A stretch of 64,000 bases of DNA. Source: Heliocidaris tuberculata (taxonomy: Eukaryota; Echinodermata; Echinoidea; Camarodonta; Echinometridae). The translations under genes were made by a program, and so were the position numbers. The number at the start of each line of letters is the position of its first letter. Position 1 is the first letter of the stretch. Shown here piece after piece: positions 26,150 through 39,576 of this stretch. The stretch is taken from assembly GCA_025618425.1 (NCBI GenBank), contig CM046832.1, forward strand, positions 52,932,447 to 52,996,446. The letters run 5' to 3'. The notes under the pieces were generated by a model, which saw only the letters and a list, made by a program, of their open reading frames with translations, was not told the origin of the DNA and made no database searches.

Positions 26150-26239
26150 CTGAGCTAACCTATCTGCTTCTTTCTTCCGAGATACAAAGGCGTTTCCACT
26201 CGCATTTTTGGCTAATCTAATCCTCGCAAGTCTTGCTTT
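26150..26239 (-). CDS. KCND (Shal/Kv4): Kv4 potassium channel, coding exon 3: proximal C-terminus
   Basis: A 90-base, phase 0-0 exon encodes residues 420-449, beginning KARLARIRLAKNASGN and rich in basic residues. The opening KARLARIR is a family signature directly after S6 and matches the start of the corresponding vertebrate KCND exon, which I recall as two codons longer. The second half (VSRKKEADRLAQ) is much less conserved. The acceptor is CTCTGCAG and the donor GTATGT. The exon sits alone between a 14.8 kb and a 5.5 kb intron. Its role is cytoplasmic: part of the linker that the family uses for auxiliary subunit contact and gating modulation. Confidence 0.95.
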
Positions 26240-28396
26240 CTGCAGAGAACAAAGAAGGAGAAATACAATCTGATGATTAATTTTCATTTACATTAGGCAA
26301 TAATATGATTTACATACTCTTGTAAAAAAGTATGTACAAAACAACTGTTTCATTAACAATTATTTCACACACAAAAAAATCACATTACATTAAAAAAAAG
26401 ATCTGTAAAGACCACATATGAAACAATACCAGTTGGGTGCATATACAAAATTGAAAATTTGAAGGAATATGTCATTGTTATGAGAGATAACTTAATATCA
26501 TTTACTCTGATATACACCTGTACAGGTAGGCCAATATTCCTAAGGATAACTTAAACTCAAAGATTTAAGTAACAATTTTCACATGAAGTACAAACAATAT
26601 GTGTGCGTGTTCATGATACATGAGTGAGCCCATATTTACACAATGCATGATGCATGAATGCACATACAACTGAAGTTTGAATACATATTGTCAAAATGGT
26701 GTAAGAAAACATAGCGTGGGAGTATTATCCTCATTTCAATTGCTACAAAAACATGTAATTTGTGAGCAGCTACCTCGCAGATTTATCCTATTGAACTTTA
26801 CTCCAGTGGAAAGAGGGAGGAGTCGGGTGCAAGGACAGATAGGGATAAATCCATCACCAATTAAGAGCCAAATGAGCCAATCTATGTAGTCCCACATACT
26901 TCATCCTGTGTTTCTATAGACACAGCAGACAAGGTCAACACTGCATGTGTTTACACACGATGCATTATGCAGACAGCTAATTTAGTCAAGGAGCCAAGCA
27001 TTGAGAGAGATTATCAGTATCAGATGTGGACCTAGTGCCTCGGCAGCAGATCAGGTAAACTCAAAATTGTGTGTCTTAATCAAGGTCCTTAAGCTAGTGA
27101 TGGATTTTTTTGGGGGGAGGGGGGCACAACTAGACCGTATCCCCATTTAAACATGGCATCTGGCATACCTAAAATACAACAACAACAACAAAACTTCCCC
27201 CTAATTTTATTCTTGTGCCCCCTTTCAAATTCTAGACTGAAAAATGCACATAAAAAACAGATTTATTTTTGTTTTTCAGATATTATAAAAGAAAGTGTAC
27301 ACCTGAATTTTCCCCCTTATTTCAGAGTGAAAAACTGGGTTTATATCTACAGTGTATATAGGCCTTCTGAAATCTGTGTCACATCATATTCATAAAGCCG
27401 CAAGTGCGAGTAAAAAATTTGAAAATCCTTTTATAATGAAATTACAAAATGAACTTCATGTAGGAATATGCTACCCCATTATTGTTAGCTATCATGCTTT
27501 ACAAACTTTGAGATGAACATAAATGTTTTTAAGTAATATGTAAACTTCTAAAAATATGTAAGTAATGAAACTGCACAAAAATTTATCTACACTTTGAAAA
27601 ACTGATTAAATCAGTCAGTTATCATTGTGTCTAAAGAGAAATGTTCTATTTTGCTTTTGTTTTCTTTGGTATAGGCATAGGTATTATCTAAGAATATAAC
27701 TTCTTTTGATAGTATTTTAAAATGTTTACAGGCCATTTTAAAAAAGAGATTAGGGAGGGGGTTTCTTAATTGTGCTTTCTTTAGCAATATCAATCGAACA
27801 TGTGTCATAAAGCCCCTACTTGTTCAGTGGTACCTTTAAAACTATGCACCTTTAAAACTATGTCACGGTTCTATTTTTAAGCAGACAGAATGTGGTACCA
27901 TAGGATCTCGGAATATGTACATGTACATGTGTAACTGAATGGCGCATTCATCCCAGATATCTAAGGCTGTGCGCAGCCAACGCAGATGGCCGTTAAATTG
28001 GCATGTTGATTCGTATGTCAGGTTACAAATCAGAGCAGTAAACATTTAATAGTCCCACCGAGCCTTTTCTGATGAACCCTCTACCAGGCTACGGCTCCGG
28101 TTACCCATAGCCTCTAGCTACACTTAATCATCTGTACACTCTTATCAACATGAAATATGGCCGACATGAGCTCATACAGCTCACGCACCTTTCAAAAGCC
28201 TTCAATCAGCTAGGTGAAGTGATATAACACACTACATCTACATGCATGTTGTTCAGAAGCTATGTTGCATGTACAATTTGGGCAACTGCTGAGGGAATAA
28301 TTCTCTTCTTTACTGCCATACTTTTAATTTTGGATTCATAAACACTACTGAGTATGATAGCTATTGAGTTTGATAATAGGATTCATATTTCATATG

Positions 28397-28420
28397 AATA
28401 TATATATATATATATATATG
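28397..28420. repeat. TA microsatellite
   Basis: Uninterrupted alternating TA dinucleotides in intron 2. Confidence 0.9.
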
Positions 28421-31400
28421 TTGGGCCTAGTTAACATGAACATATAGATCATTCTAAGGCATTATCAATATCGATACCTTACTATATGACTTGTCCATAC
28501 TAATTTAATGGGCAACATGCTGGGCAATTGTACCTTACAGTTGGCAATTTTCTGTAATTATTGGTAATAGAGTTAGCATTGTACTCTGTTTACCATGGTA
28601 ATAAATACCAGTAAGTAATTCAATAGTTGTAAAACTGCATGATAATAATTCTACTGCTCAATCATCCATGCAAATCTCATAAACAGAGTTATGTGCGACA
28701 CACTCATCACAGTACAGAAATATCAATGGCGTCCTCTAACTCCAAATAACAACATTCGCAACATCCATATTCCACAACGGCACATCTGAACATCATACGT
28801 ATCGTACCGTAACCTGTGAAACATACCCAGGGCACAAGCAATCTGTATGATTGGCAATGCATAAGGTATGAGGTCATACAACCACAATGCCCAGCATGCT
28901 CTAGATTGCAACTCAAGATAACTCATGATACATTTTAATTAAATTTCACTTTGTGAAACACTGAGCAAAGAGCACCCCTGGTGGGTAAATAGAGAAAATC
29001 AGTTCTTTAAAATAAGCCCCTTTACCCCAGGGAAACAAAAGGAAGACTCATACCACTCTCATGTAGCCTTATTGGGCACCTTAATGACAACATGATGCTC
29101 TTTAAAATAGCACTTAGTCACAACAACAAAAACAGAGAAAGAGGACTGCACATGAAAGATGGGACTCTTAACTCACTCTTTCATACATGTACGCTTCTTT
29201 AAAATGAATTTAAACAGTGGATTATTTCAAAATGGATTATTTCTTGTAATCTGGATTTTAAAATATACGTTAATTTTCATATTTTCATCAATTTTCATAT
29301 TAAACTCACAAATCTTTCTTCAGTAATATATACTCAGTCTCACAAAAGATCTGTATAACTAACTCATTGCCCCAAATTAGAAGGAAAAAATGTCTATCTT
29401 GATCTTGTTTCATTTTTAAGTTCTATGCACAACACAAATAGACTTATAAAGCAAAAATTTGTTTTCTCCATGTTTATTTATTTTATTCTGATAATGAAAT
29501 GTATTAAAGAAAATCATTAGTTCTATTTCTTGAATTGATTTTTTTTTTCTGTCTGTCTTGAGTAACATTAATTTAACGTCTGTGAGTAGTGAATGGTTAA
29601 GGCACAGGAAGTTTTATGATAGGTGCAAGAGGGAAAAGAAAAATGTCTATGGAATATGAAAAATTAGAGAGAGGATTTCTACCTCCAAATTGAGAAAAAT
29701 ATGGATTATGGCAGTCCATTATTTTGTAGAATATATTCTGCCAGAGGAATAATTAGCCATGTACTATAATTTTCAGAAATATGGGAATTTGGAATCATGC
29801 AGTCATATGCATGGACAAATAAAAGATCTTCCTGAAACACATATTGCTCAAGATTCCCATTCTCGCAGAAACATTTATAAACACAAAAGCACACATGTAC
29901 ATGTATTTACTGACATACAGAAAGAAAAAAAAATCACAACAGATGCACAGCATATGACATCCATTTGATCGATCTACAACTCTTGGGAAAATTCCTGGTA
30001 TTCTAATTCTGGGAAGTCATAGAAGGAGACAGACAAACAAATAAAAGAAATAAACATTTTGCTATTTATCATAATCATAAAAGGCTGACAATTCTAGAAA
30101 CTAAAATGTCACATTCAGCAGTCTGAATCAGAATGCCTCTCTAAAGTCAAGATATCAAATACGTTGATGTCTATAATTCAATTTAAAATCATTCAGGAAG
30201 AGCAATATTTCGGTTAATTTGAAATGATGGGCTTCAATAATAGAAGCCTTTCTATAATAGGTAATAAATTTGAGAAATTATACATGCTTTCATGATTTAA
30301 ACATTAGACAAAAAGATGAATTGCATCTAAAAACTGAAATAGAAATGGGAGATGCTTATTATCTCCTATTAATTTTTTTAGCTTAAAGGCAGCGTAAAGC
30401 ATTGTACAGGTTCCCCCTTCCTTCAAATTTCAAGTATTAAAGGGAACACTTAAATTCTGCATCAAAAATTTGGCTTATTAAAACCTATGACTCTATATGT
30501 CTGTACACATTCCAATGATTCCATGCAATGTAAAACTTTCATTAAATTCTATTTTAAGTTTCACTGTTTCACAAAGAATACCATATCTTCTATGAGAAGA
30601 AACTGTATAAAAACAAAAACTACACACAAGGGATAAGTTGTCAATATTTTGTTACTGATGAAAATAGAGTAAAAGATTTACAAGATTTACTTGCAGGTAA
30701 AGGATCAAAAGATATAATACATTATTACCTATACGAAGTTGTTTTCCGTGGTAATAATTTTTCATATTTTGCATTCTCTGATTTCACAGCAGGCAATATT
30801 ATACCATATTTTTTCTCTTCCGGGTTTTCCCATTGACTTTGTGTGTAGATTAAGCCGCAGGCAATATTCACGAAATCTGGTTTGAACCAGTTTGAGAAGC
30901 AACGCAATACAAGCAATGCGCGAATATATACCATGTCGCAGCGCAGTATACGCGCAGTATTGTGTACGCATTAAAGTGTACAAGGGCTTAAACAATGGAT
31001 ATGCACGGTAACAATTTATGTCACAATTGCTTGGCCCAGATTACATACCTGTATGAATGACCTGAAATCAGAGGGACTGACAGGCAAACAGACGTGTTTT
31101 TAATTGCTACAAAATAGGTATATACATGATATAGGTAATAACAATAATATTGGCTGGCTCTTCTTTCGGTGAATATCCAAAACATTGCCCTTAAAAGAAC
31201 CATATTGCCCTCGTCTTCAACTCAGGGTAATATGATTCTGTTGCGGGCAATATATACTGATATCCCCCTCAAGGCCAGTCAATATTATATAAATGTTAAG
31301 TATTTTGGAATAATCTTTGGCAAAAAATATCAAAATGTCCTCCCCTGTAAAGTATACATTATTCAGGGTTGTTTTTTTTTAAGAACATACTAAACTTGTA

Positions 31401-31636
31401 CTATGTGTTTTATGCATTAAACACTATTTGCAGAGTATATCAATATAGGGGATTTTGTTTTTTTCATTCATGTTGGGTTTTTTTCCAGGGGGGGGGGGGA
31501 CATTGCCCTCAGCCCCATACAGTTTTTTTCACCAACTACCCCTCCCACCATCCAAAAACATGTATTGCTTTGATTGTAAGGACATGTCTGCTGTGACTCA
31601 TGATGCCCTAGCTGCCATGTTTCTTATTTGCATAGT

Positions 31637-32770
31637 TTCCAAATGAAAATCGGAGGCATAACCTTTAAATTCAGCACAAATATTGAGGTAATGATGCTTC
31701 TCTCTTTAGCTGTCATTTTTCATCTTGGTGTATTTATTGGTTCTTCGGAACTGAATATTTAGCAGGTTAGTAAATAGCACAAGAGTATGTTGCTACAAAC
31801 TTAGGTTCCAAATGAAAATCTGGGGCATTAAATTCAACACAAATATTGAAGTAATGATGCTTCCCTCTTTAGCTGTCATTTTTCATCTTGTCCAATCATC
31901 CTGTCATATTAATGGCAATAATATGCATTGCGTTTCCTTTTTGGATGCAAACCAGCTTACAGTGTGTCTGCAGTGCAGTGCAGGACCCAAAAATACACAA
32001 GGAATTGATGACCCAATCATTACATTGGCATCAATGACTTATTTATAGGCAACTCTGTCAAAAATTCATCCTAGTGTGTACGGGAATTAATATTTCCTGC
32101 CTCCGGGCAATTTACTGCATGTTGTGGTACATAATGTATATGCTCCACACCAAATAGAACTCTGAATACCTATGTACAAATGACACACAAGACAAGGATT
32201 TTGTTTTTTATCTTAAGAACCGCTCAAGATGTCCACTGAGTGTGGAAACATTCAAGAATTCCCAACAATGATTTTATTTTATTTTCAAAAATTTGTTATT
32301 TCAATTCTGATTTATTTGAAGTGATAGAAAGGGTTGAATTAATGGTTCTTCAAAGAAATGCTTTAGGGAATGAGGTTTTTCAGTGGCTTATAGAAGGTCA
32401 TGCCAATGAAAAATGATTCAGTTTACTCAGTATGCACTGTTTAGTGCACAAGACCCAAACTTGGTACATTCATTGGTTCCTCAAAACTTGATAATATTTA
32501 GCAGGTTCGTAAATAGAGCACAAGTATGTTATTACAAACTGATTGCCTAGCAGACCCATAAAGTCATTTATCTTTCATTGTAAAGATCTAAAATGATGCA
32601 TTTCTTAAAAAATACACTTGGAAAGCAAGGTTCATTGAAGAATGTTAATATTTAGCAGGGTAGAAAATAGCGCACAAGTATTTATTACAAACTTTGTGCC
32701 TAGCAGACAAGCACACACAAAATTATTTATATGTAGACTACATGTACCTTTCTTGGTAAAATTCTAAACA
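31637..32770. repeat. Interleaved local duplications
   Basis: Module 1 (TTCCAAATGAAAATC ... TTTAGCTGTCATTTTTCATC) occurs at 31637-31730 and again at 31806-31890. Module 2 (TATTTAGCAGG, then GTAAATAG, CACAAG, TACAAACT, often GCCTAGCAGAC) occurs near 31738, 32473 and 32628. In the first occurrence module 2 lies between the two copies of module 1, so a composite unit was duplicated and later eroded. No coding potential. Confidence 0.85.
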
Positions 32771-33159
32771 ATACATGCCTTGAAAAGTATTTCTATTATA
32801 TTTCTCCTACATACATCTTTCCAGTGCTCAGTGATAAATGTAAATTTACATAACATATTCCAAACACCTTTGCAACATAATTGGACAAATCAAGCATGTA
32901 TATTTTTTCCCTTGAGTAAATTTCTTTATGTTTGGGCAAATTTGTAGGTATTGAACAGCAATCATGCAGTACTAATGTACTTTAATTGTGAAGATCGGCA
33001 AAAATAACAAAAACACAAAGAGTACCACGGTTAAATTGTTTCAACCTTGCTGGATCACTAAAAAAAATTGATATCCTGAAATGCCATTTCAGCTGACATC
33101 ATGTCATCCCTTTTCATACGAAAAACAATTATTACTCAGAAGGGCTGGAAGTTTTCAGC

Positions 33160-33264
33160 AGAGTTGTGGTTCCTGACATTTTGATTGGCGTACTTCGATC
33201 GTCACTGGGAGCTGCGGTTTTTCAACATTTCTATCCGAGCATGCTGATCGAGAACCACAACTCT
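33160..33264. repeat. Perfect 13-bp inverted repeat around a GC-richer core
   Basis: AGAGTTGTGGTTC (33160-33172) is mirrored by GAACCACAACTCT (33252-33264). The 79-bp core has several CpG. Each arm contains TGTGGT, the core of Runx-type binding sites. It could be a tiny transposable element or a regulatory site; the sequence does not decide. Confidence 0.6.
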
Positions 33265-36200
33265 TTTTTTCCCTCTGCCTACCAGCTCTTTCCAAGGCTC
33301 GTATTTCGTACTAAAGATTACTTGTACATCATGCTTAGAGAAATCCTTGTCTGGAACTCATTAATCAGGGTATTTGGATTGTGATGTGAGTGGGTTGGAA
33401 GTAGAAAAAGGCCCTCCCCGTAAAAGTTGACATTATCAATCATGTTGAGACAGCAATCATGTTGATAGAAGCAAGACAATTTTTTTTTTGAAGAACCAAA
33501 GCATACATGCCGCACTATTCACCAGAGAAATCTTCAAATAAATATACTTGAAGTACAAATTTTTCTCTTTGTGTTTAGCATTTGAGACATGAACGTTAAA
33601 TTTTCAGGATATTGCCAGTGTAACAATGTTACAGCTCATCTTCAAACAAATACATATGGAGGAATCAAGTACACTTACATCAGCAGATATTCTCCCTGTT
33701 GTTTTTCAATATCTCACTTTTGATAAAATAACACATAATGTTGCCTGTGTTCAATTTTGCCAGTACCACACATTTGTACCAGATGAAGAAAAAGACACAT
33801 ACCTGCAAAACTAATGCAAATATTTTTGCCATCACAAAATTATTATTTTTACATTTTTTTTCTTATCTTCCGAGTCTTCACAAATTAACAAATGATGAGG
33901 CAAACCCAGTGCGGCTGAAAAACAGAGCATCTGATCCAACGATGCACTTTAGCCTTTGTTTGGAGACACAAATCTGATTTTGATTATTGTAGCCTACTCA
34001 TTGTCCGGATGCATTTACAGTAATCAACACCACCATCTAAATGGATTTCGCTCTCTATTTGCAAATCAGTCTAATGGTGTCAGTAATAAACTTACTGGCT
34101 CGGCTACATCTCGAACCACCGCACTGATAGCCATTTTAACCATCATGACCTTTCGCGAGAAAGGTTATTAGTCAGCATGAGGATGCTGTTGGATGTTGCT
34201 GTGTTATCATGTCTAAATGTCCCTAAACATCTATGTCTGCTATCTCCATTTGCGATGCTTTTTTTTTTCTCTTTGTCTTTCCCTTTTTTTTTTTACCTTC
34301 TTTTAATTTTCCTGTTACTCAATCTATGTGAAAAGTATTAAGAGTGGTAAAAAGTAATGCAGTGCTATCAAATACTTCAATATAAGATACAAATGAAACA
34401 AATGCATTTCAATAGCAATAAAACTCGCTGTTTAAGTACTTCAATATTTGTAGAAAGAAACAGACTGGTGAAGTAAGTTTTTTTCTGTTTCACTGAAATA
34501 TATTAGGAGAAATACTCTGTTCTTTTTGGTCAATTAAAAAAATTTAGCGATAATGCATTTGCCAAACTTTGCCAGCAAAATGAATTGTAACATATATATC
34601 ATCTGAGGGTAAGTGGTAATATACAAAAAAGTTATAAATACTGGAAGATCAAGCATAAACTATTTATTGAAATGTTTCAATAGAATCAAATAAGCTTCGA
34701 TGCACATGCAAACAATTTGAATGGTAAAAACGCCTTTGACTACGTAATAAAACCTTGATGACTGATCCTAGTACAAGCTCATAATAACAACTGCATGTAT
34801 TATGCGATCAATGGCACACAGCACGCTACATTTGCTTCAAATCTCTGGAAAGGATATTGGTAGACCGACACGTTTCATTCTGTATCCTTTTTTTAGTTTA
34901 ACTTTTGTGAGGATTTTGAAAAGAATGCTACTACTTACTTTATTTTTAATTTTTGTATATCAGATGCATTATCAGGATACAAATGAATATGGAAATATGT
35001 TCCATAAGAGGCCAGACAAATATTGAAATTACAGCTTAGTTTATGCTTGATTTACATTGGCAGAGTAATTTAGCTTCCCATCCACAAGAACTATCTTTAT
35101 ACTGCAATTAAGTTCATATTGATTCTTTGTTGATATGATTTTCTCTTTCAATAACATACATGATATATTTAAATGGCTTGGATGAACCATCATTTTTCAT
35201 GTAAAAGACACACTAGACTTTGAAAGGGATTTCCCCTACAATGGATAAACTGTCACACATTACTGAAAGAAGATCTTTATTAGAAAGAGATTTCATTTCT
35301 AAAGATCACAGGAGAGAAATAAAACTTGACTTGTGCTTCATTGCAAAATACAAGTTTGAGTATCTTTAGTAAATGATATTTCTTTGAATTCATCTTTTAC
35401 ATTTAAAGTAATCTAATATAGATTATTCATGTCTTAGATACATGTAACTTAGCAAAACGTAGTGGCTTGAAAAGATGAGTCCAGAATGCAAAATGCATAT
35501 TGCTGAAAATCATAATTTTATTGCATTTAGAAACATATCACTATGCCACACAGAGTTCAAAAATACCTCTACTACCATAAATAGGCTTAATATTACCAAA
35601 ACTGTCATAGCATAGGTCAAATGTCAACTTTTAATTCACCAACAATTCCGCTGTTTGCATTCCGGATGCGTATTCTCAGCACTTTTTATTGTTTGGTTCA
35701 GCCAGTGAGTTGATAGGATATTGTATGAATTTTTTTACCAGTTCGCATAACAACGACTACATTCAGGATACTTACGGGTGATTTTTATTGAGATTACTTA
35801 TTGAAATAAATAAAGAATCACTCACACACACATGTGTGTGCATGTATGTGAATGTATGTGAATGTCTTTGGTGTTAAAAAAGGCTTTCAATTGTTTCTAC
35901 TGATATAGCATTTGATTAAACAAGACAAATAGATTTGCAGTAATCGTATAAATGCATTATACAAATAGAACTAAAAGGCACATAACAATATTTTGTCCAC
36001 TTATTCAGGCAAATCTATACATGTACTCCATTCATACTAAGAACCTATAACATGCAATGAATGGATGCAAATTAATTATGCATCAAGTCACTTGAATATA
36101 TATACCTTCCTACCGGAAGGGCATGTAAGTTTGATTCATTTCCTGAACAATCTCCTACAATTCAATTTCTTTCCTCCTAACACTGAGCATTCCCTACATT

Positions 36201-36888
36201 CTCAAAAAGAGGAATGCACAAGAGAGACCAAATTACAGTTGATGAATCCCATAGAGTTCCAGGGTAACAAAAAGGTGACCAGAAATTAAAGGAACTAATC
36301 TTATTAGAATTGTATCTATTCCATCAGCTTACCCCAAGAGTATTCAGTCCACAAAGGCATTTTAGTGTCATGCCCCATTTAAAAAAAATACAGTGTGATC
36401 ATTACATGTACATGTATGCTATAAGATTAACTGGTTCTAAAATGCTGAATATATAATGATATATTAGTCCTTGTCCTTGCTTCCAAATGCGACGCATTAA
36501 TCTAAAACATTTTTAAAAATCATTTCATCGTCAATTTTAAATATATCAAATCATTATTTAAAAATTTTATACATTAAATTCCAAGAAGTTGTTTTTATCT
36601 ATTTCAGTTTCTATAACCGTTGATGGACATGCAAAATTTCTTCAGATCTATAGCAAAGCTATGCATATGTAAAAGTCAGCCCTTGTATTCCTCATAATAT
36701 TTCACCTTTTAAAATTTTTCCTGATTTTTTTTGGTATAAAAGCAGTAAACCTGCATTTTGCATGTTGTGAGAGTGTTTACCACCTGAAGGACTTCCCATA
36801 TTCCAATACCGACGAAGTTCTAAGCCACCATATGGTAGCTTTACAACTACCCAGGCTCCCCAGACAACCTCTCGTTTCTGGATGGTTT

Positions 36889-37210
36889 ACCTCTCTCTCT
36901 CTCTCTCTCTCTCACACATACTCCCTCTCACTTTCCTTCGAGACTGCCTGGCTGGAGAAAATCTATCAATCCCATGGAACGCGCAGCAGAGATTTGATGA
37001 GAAATCACCGACTAGAAACAATTACTGTGATTTATTCTCTCACTCCATCTCCAAACTCTCACCCTCCTTCTCCCTCCCTCAACCTCCATCTCTCTCTCTC
37101 TCTCTGTCTCTCTGTCTCTCTGTCTCTCTGTCCCTCTGTATCTCATTCTCCTTCCCTTTCTATCTCTCTGTATCTTTCTATGTCCTCTCTCTCTCTCTCT
37201 CTCTCTAGCC
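36889..37210. repeat. CT-rich low-complexity tracts
   Basis: (CT)n runs at 36889-36914 and 37088-37208, separated by ordinary sequence. They create a 182-codon Ser/Leu-rich open frame on the plus strand that is not a gene. Confidence 0.9.
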
Positions 37211-37840
37211 CCTCCCCCTTATTCTCTCCCCTTCCCTCCCCCTCGTTCTCTTTATCTATATCTCTCATCCTATCTAATTTTCCTTCAACAGGCTCACACA
37301 GTTGCCCAGCCCTGATGCCCCTTCCATACACCTGCCAAACAGTAGGGGGCCCCCACGACTTGGTTGGATTTCCCGCGTGATCATACATGCACGTCTGGGG
37401 GGACCAGCTGCATAGCTACAGGCCAAAGACACTCTACACTGCATTACGTTTTATTGCTGAATTCCATTATACAAGAGTCAGCCCATGTACAGTGTGTATT
37501 TGTGTGTGCAGAGTGTTGTTGTATTGCAAGCATACCGGTGCATGAAACAAATATCGCACTGGGACCCAACGTGTTGGAAGGAGGTTAGAATCTATTTCAA
37601 TGAAGAGAACAACAGGTTTTGCATCTTTGCATTGTAAGATAATGGTCTTTCATATTCTCAAAATAGCAAACAGACCATTTAACTTGCCTAACTTTCTTTC
37701 ATCATTTTAAGTTTTTGTTCATCATTTTAGCAATTGAATGATTGAAAATTCCAGTAAAGTTTGTCTGTTTAAAGAATAGTTTCATATCTTCATAAGAAGT
37801 AAAGCTGAAGAATACAAAGCTATTCAAATCAGATGAATAT

Positions 37841-37880
37841 TATTATCTATAAAAGAAAAGTATTATCTATAAAAGAAAAC
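37841..37880. repeat. 20-bp tandem duplication
   Basis: TATTATCTATAAAAGAAAAG is followed directly by the same sequence with one final base changed. Confidence 0.95.
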
Positions 37881-38219
37881 TCTGAGCAATGATGAAAATT
37901 TTGAAATGTGTCACATTCTCATGTCCTGGTATCCTTACCAAAATAATGGCCATCACAGCTTCACACGTTCAATTTCATAATAAAGCATAAACAAATGAAA
38001 AATAAATATCAAATGAATGCTCTATGCCAAAGATTTAAAGACTAGACAGACTACAAAATATTCATCTTCACCATCATACTCTTTTTAGAGAAGGTGCTGG
38101 CACGTGACCACATCACATTAAAACACACAAAAGATACCAGCACCATAATCCCCGCGGAATTCCCATTTACACACATGACAACCCCCACAATCACATATGC
38201 AACATTCGGAATACCAAAG

Positions 38220-38570
38220 GTCACCGCCTTACGGACGCTCCATCCAACGTAGAGAGTTCAATTATGAAATGCCTTGTGAAACCCAAGCCCCTGTCTTATA
38301 AAGTGTCTTGGTGTCGGCTGCAATTACAGGGCAGCTAATCCAAGCTAGTCTGGGAGACTGTTAATGAGTGCTAAATAACGGTGACACTTTTTAATGGAAT
38401 TGATGCAATAGCTGGAGTAATTAAAAGATGGGAAGAGGTAAGTCATGGTCCCGTTAGTTGCCGAGGTTTCGGGCTCTTGCGGTGGAGAGACAAATTTCTC
38501 TCCCGGACAATTACGTCAGGTCATGAAGACATTAAGGCATGATTCATAGCCCTTAAAACAAATTTTCTTG
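38220..38570. promoter_or_regulatory. Possible intronic cis-regulatory block
   Basis: This block of intron 2 is less AT-rich than its surroundings and has dense factor-like sites: TAATCC (38336), TAATTA (38418) and a CRE-like TTACGTCA (38511), plus a GAGAGA/TCTCTC inverted pair near 38487. It contains no repeat signature and no open frame. The interpretation rests on composition and motifs only; conservation was not tested. Confidence 0.3.
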
Positions 38571-38712
38571 AGCATTAGGATGACGAAAATAAGGTGATAA
38601 AAGTCAACATGATAAAGTGCCCCTTAAATGAGGAATGAATAACTTCGAGCGTTCAATCATATATCCATCTAAAAAGCGAAATATATTATATTTTCTGAGG
38701 AACTTAGATATT

Positions 38713-38800
38713 ACATATCATCCGGTAAGAGCCAGAAGGGTGTTAATCTTTGTAAAGGGATGAGTTAATGCCCTACTGGCTCTCAGCACATGCGAGATTG
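38713..38800. repeat. Hairpin element family, copy
   Basis: The left arm AGAGCCAGAAGGGTGTTAA and right arm (reverse complement) AGAGCCAGTAGGGCATTAA lie about 16 bases apart. Outside the core the arms extend to ATATCATCCGGTAAG on the left and GCATGTGCTG on the right, close to the family arm ATATTGTCTGCTGAG. It sits in intron 2. Confidence 0.8.
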
Positions 38801-39505
38801 CGAGATTGCGCAAAACCAATTTCCTCAGAAAAGATCTTTCTTTGATTCTCTTTGATTTTGTTATTCTTTTCCTTTCAAGTTGCAAGATATTGAGGTATCC
38901 CAAAGGGAGCCCCCTGTCTGCACCCAAAAGACATAGGAAAATTGTTTCTGAGAAACCTTCGTACAAAACACGAGCAGGTTTGTCGGGACGGTGCCAATAT
39001 AGAACCGACAGGACTCGGTAACCTAGCATCATACTATTTTATCTTTAAACAAAAAAATATAATAATCATTTTCTTTTTTTAAATTATTACCAAAAAAAAA
39101 GAAGAGAGAAGTCAATCATATTATTTATATGATTAAAGTCTGTTTAAGAAATATAAAGACACAAAAATTGTGGATGATAACAGTCAAAATTGACTGATTG
39201 CCATATAACACTAATCAACAACAACAACAGACGATATGATCAAGTGCCAAGGAAAGCTCATCAGCAATCTACATCATTGTATTTAGCAAGCAGTAACAAA
39301 ACCAGCTAAATTAATTTTTTTTTCTTTTTCTTGTGGATGTATTGGGGTAAATACGCATACAAAATACATCCACATGTATAAAAAGTTGTAAATTATTGCT
39401 ACAAATACAAGAGAGAAGTACAAAAATTTACTAAATTTAAAAAAAAAAATTGCATTTGAGCCCATGTCACTTCTAAAAAAAAATATACAAAAACTATATG
39501 ACAAA

Positions 39506-39576
39506 GACGTCACATGATCTAGTGGTTGGCTCTCTCTCCTCTACTTAGACAATGACCCAGGTTCAATTTCGAGTTG
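39506..39576 (+). mobile_element. tRNA-like SINE fragment
   Basis: A-box-like TGATCTAGTGGTTGG and B-box-like AGGTTCAATTTC are about 37 bases apart, as in tRNA-derived SINE heads. No recognisable body or tail follows. It differs from the SINE at 1374, so it would be another family or an old relic. Confidence 0.5.

Noticed and set aside
36832..37380. 182-codon plus-strand open frame
   Set aside because: Ser/Leu/Pro-rich translation of CT tracts; no domain, no splice context and low complexity.
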